35,739 nt of DNA from an uncultured Bacteroidales bacterium (lineage in GTDB: Bacteria; Bacteroidota; Bacteroidia; Bacteroidales; Paludibacteraceae). Position numbers and translations under genes: made by a program. Of the stretch, positions 34,712 to 35,739 are shown piece by piece (positions within the stretch are counted from its first letter, which is position 1; each line of letters begins with the position of its first letter). Where the stretch lies: contig CAKVBV010000020.1 in the NCBI GenBank assembly GCA_934725535.1, positions 1 through 35,739 on the forward strand. The letters are read 5' to 3'. The notes under the pieces were generated by a model that saw only the letters and a list, made by a program, of their open reading frames with translations, was not told where the DNA came from and did not search any database.

Positions 34712-35739
34712 CCGAACAGGTTCTTAAAGAAGTTCTTCTTGTCACTGCTGCCCGGCTTTACGTTCTCGCTGGTCTTGAGTTGTTCAATCATCTTCTTCTC
34801 GTCGCGACTCAGGTGCTCAGGGATATACACGCCCACATTTATCAGCATATCGCCCGTACCGTATTGGCGGGCGTACTGGTCGATGATAGGCAGACCTTTA
34901 CCCCTCATTCTCAATACCTTACCGGGTTGTGTGCCCGGGGTGATAGTGATTTTGGCTTCGCCTTGCAGGGTCGGGATAATCACCTGCCCGCCCAATATCG
35001 CAGTCGGCATATCCAACAGCAGGTTATATACCAAGTCATTGCCTTCACGGACAAAGTCCTTATGTTCCTCCTCTTCAATCAATACGAGCAAGTCGCCCGG
35101 TACACCGCCATTCGGAGCGGCATTACCCTTGCCGTGGATAGGTATCTGCATACCGCCTGTCACGCCTGCAGGTATGTGAATATCAATTACTTCCTCTGCA
35201 CGAACCACACCTTCGCCATTGCACTTCGGGCATTTGTTCTTGATGATTCTACCCTCGCCGTGGCAGGTCGGGCACTCGTCCTGAACCTGCATCATGCCGA
35301 AGATGCCGCGTTGCATTCTCACGGTACGTCCCGTGCCTTTGCAGGTCGGACATACATCACCCTGGCTGCCATCGGAACTGCCCGTGCCGTGGCAATCCGG
35401 ACAGGGTACCAACTTCTTGACTTTTATCTTCTTGTCCACGCCGGTGGCTATCTCCTCCAACGTAACGTGTACACGCACACGCAGGTCGGAACCGCGGCGC
35501 ACACGCTGACCACCGCCACCACGTTGCCCACCGAAGAACGACGAGAAGTGTCCGCCACCGTTACCCATACCCCACGACTCGAACAGGTCTCCGAATTGTG
35601 AGAATATGTCTTCCATATTCATACCTTGTCCGCCATTGAAGCCGCCTGCACCGCCCATACCGACAAAGCCGTATTGGTCATAACGCTGACGTTTCTGCGG
35701 GTCGGACAATACTTCGTATGCTTCAGCAGCCTCCTTGAA
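34708..35739 (-). CDS. dnaJ: Chaperone DnaJ, partial (N-terminus beyond right edge)
   Basis: The frame is open to the window edge, beginning inside the end of the J domain (FKEAAEAYEVLSDPQKRQRYDQYG). A Gly/Phe-rich linker follows (GGAGGFNGGQG, GGGHFSSFFGGQRGGGGQR). Next comes the zinc-binding region with four CxxCxGxG repeats: CPDCHGTG, CPTCKGTG, CPTCHGEG and CPKCNGEG. The two C-terminal substrate-binding domains end with the dimerisation region. DnaJ works with DnaK and GrpE in protein folding. The stop overlaps the next gene's start (ATGA). Coupling of dnaJ to outer-membrane barrels and an LtaS-type enzyme is uncommon; usual dnaJ neighbours are grpE or dnaK, and grpE may lie just beyond the edge. 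Confidence 0.95.
   Translation of the reverse strand, partial: FKEAAEAYEVLSDPQKRQRYDQYGFVGMGGAGGFNGGQGMNMEDIFSQFGDLFESWGMGNGGGHFSSFFGGQRGGGGQRVRRGSDLRVRVHVTLEEIATGVDKKIKVKKLVPCPDCHGTGSSDGSQGDVCPTCKGTGRTVRMQRGIFGMMQVQDECPTCHGEGRIIKNKCPKCNGEGVVRAEEVIDIHIPAGVTGGMQIPIHGKGNAAPNGGVPGDLLVLIEEEEHKDFVREGNDLVYNLLLDMPTAILGGQVIIPTLQGEAKITITPGTQPGKVLRMRGKGLPIIDQYARQYGTGDMLINVGVYIPEHLSRDEKKMIEQLKTSENVKPGSSDKKNFFKNLFG

Noticed and set aside
33839..35179. 446-codon plus-strand frame across the barrel and dnaJ genes
   Set aside because: It crosses two real, overlapping minus-strand genes, and part of it is the reverse of the DnaJ zinc region.

Overview
The window comes from a bacterium of the phylum Bacteroidota, most likely the order Bacteroidales. 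Three things point there. It carries a SusC/SusD pair with accompanying surface lipoproteins. Its promoters follow the Bacteroides pattern (a -33 TTTG-like box, a 20-nt spacer, and a -7 TAnnTTTG box). Several exported proteins end in short T9SS-like tails of the 'YDLLGR ... nGK' type. Base composition is close to balanced. I cannot name genus or species from the sequence alone. No rRNA, tRNA, CRISPR array, integrase or transposase was seen.

Layout. Positions 1-21492 hold one long minus-strand block. In transcription order it encodes a SusC porin, a SusD lipoprotein, two further lipoproteins, a GHL10/DigH-type glycan hydrolase, an exported protein with an InlB-like N-terminus, an OB-like domain and a probable beta-propeller, two tandem phosphodiester glycosidases (NAGPA family), a large N-acetylmuramoyl-L-alanine amidase, and the start of an InlB-like repeat protein that runs off the left edge. 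A 427-bp non-coding region (21493-21919) carries the susC promoter and several helically phased short repeats. Next, still on the minus strand, come murQ and a BadF/MurK-type amino-sugar kinase. These are divergent from a plus-strand NagB-like/PIG-L fusion and a two-domain glycosyltransferase. A sodium:solute symporter with its own promoter follows. After a convergent junction, a tightly packed minus-strand operon reads dnaJ (partial, right edge), an outer-membrane barrel, a TonB-receptor-like barrel, an LtaS-type sulfatase-fold enzyme and a small HMA metal-binding protein.

How the parts may work together (inference). Positions 1 to about 29086 look like a locus for harvesting and catabolising peptidoglycan, especially the decorated peptidoglycan of other bacteria. 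The amidase would strip peptides and the GHL10 enzyme would cut denuded glycan. The NAGPA enzymes could remove sugar-1-phosphodiester substituents, such as the GlcNAc-1-phospho-6-MurNAc linkage of wall teichoic acid. SusCD and the lipoproteins would bind and import fragments, the symporter would take up amino sugars, and the kinase plus MurQ would convert MurNAc to GlcNAc-6-phosphate. The NagB-like domain has lost key catalytic residues while its PIG-L deacetylase partner looks intact, so that step is likely unusual. Two LacI-type operator-like palindromes sit in the divergent kinase/NagB-like promoter region. The most novel items are the combination of paired phosphodiester glycosidases with a peptidoglycan degradation set, the degenerate NagB domain, an InlB-type repeat interrupted by a large inserted domain in two proteins, and an 11-bp-phased TATCC triplet that recurs in three intergenic regions.
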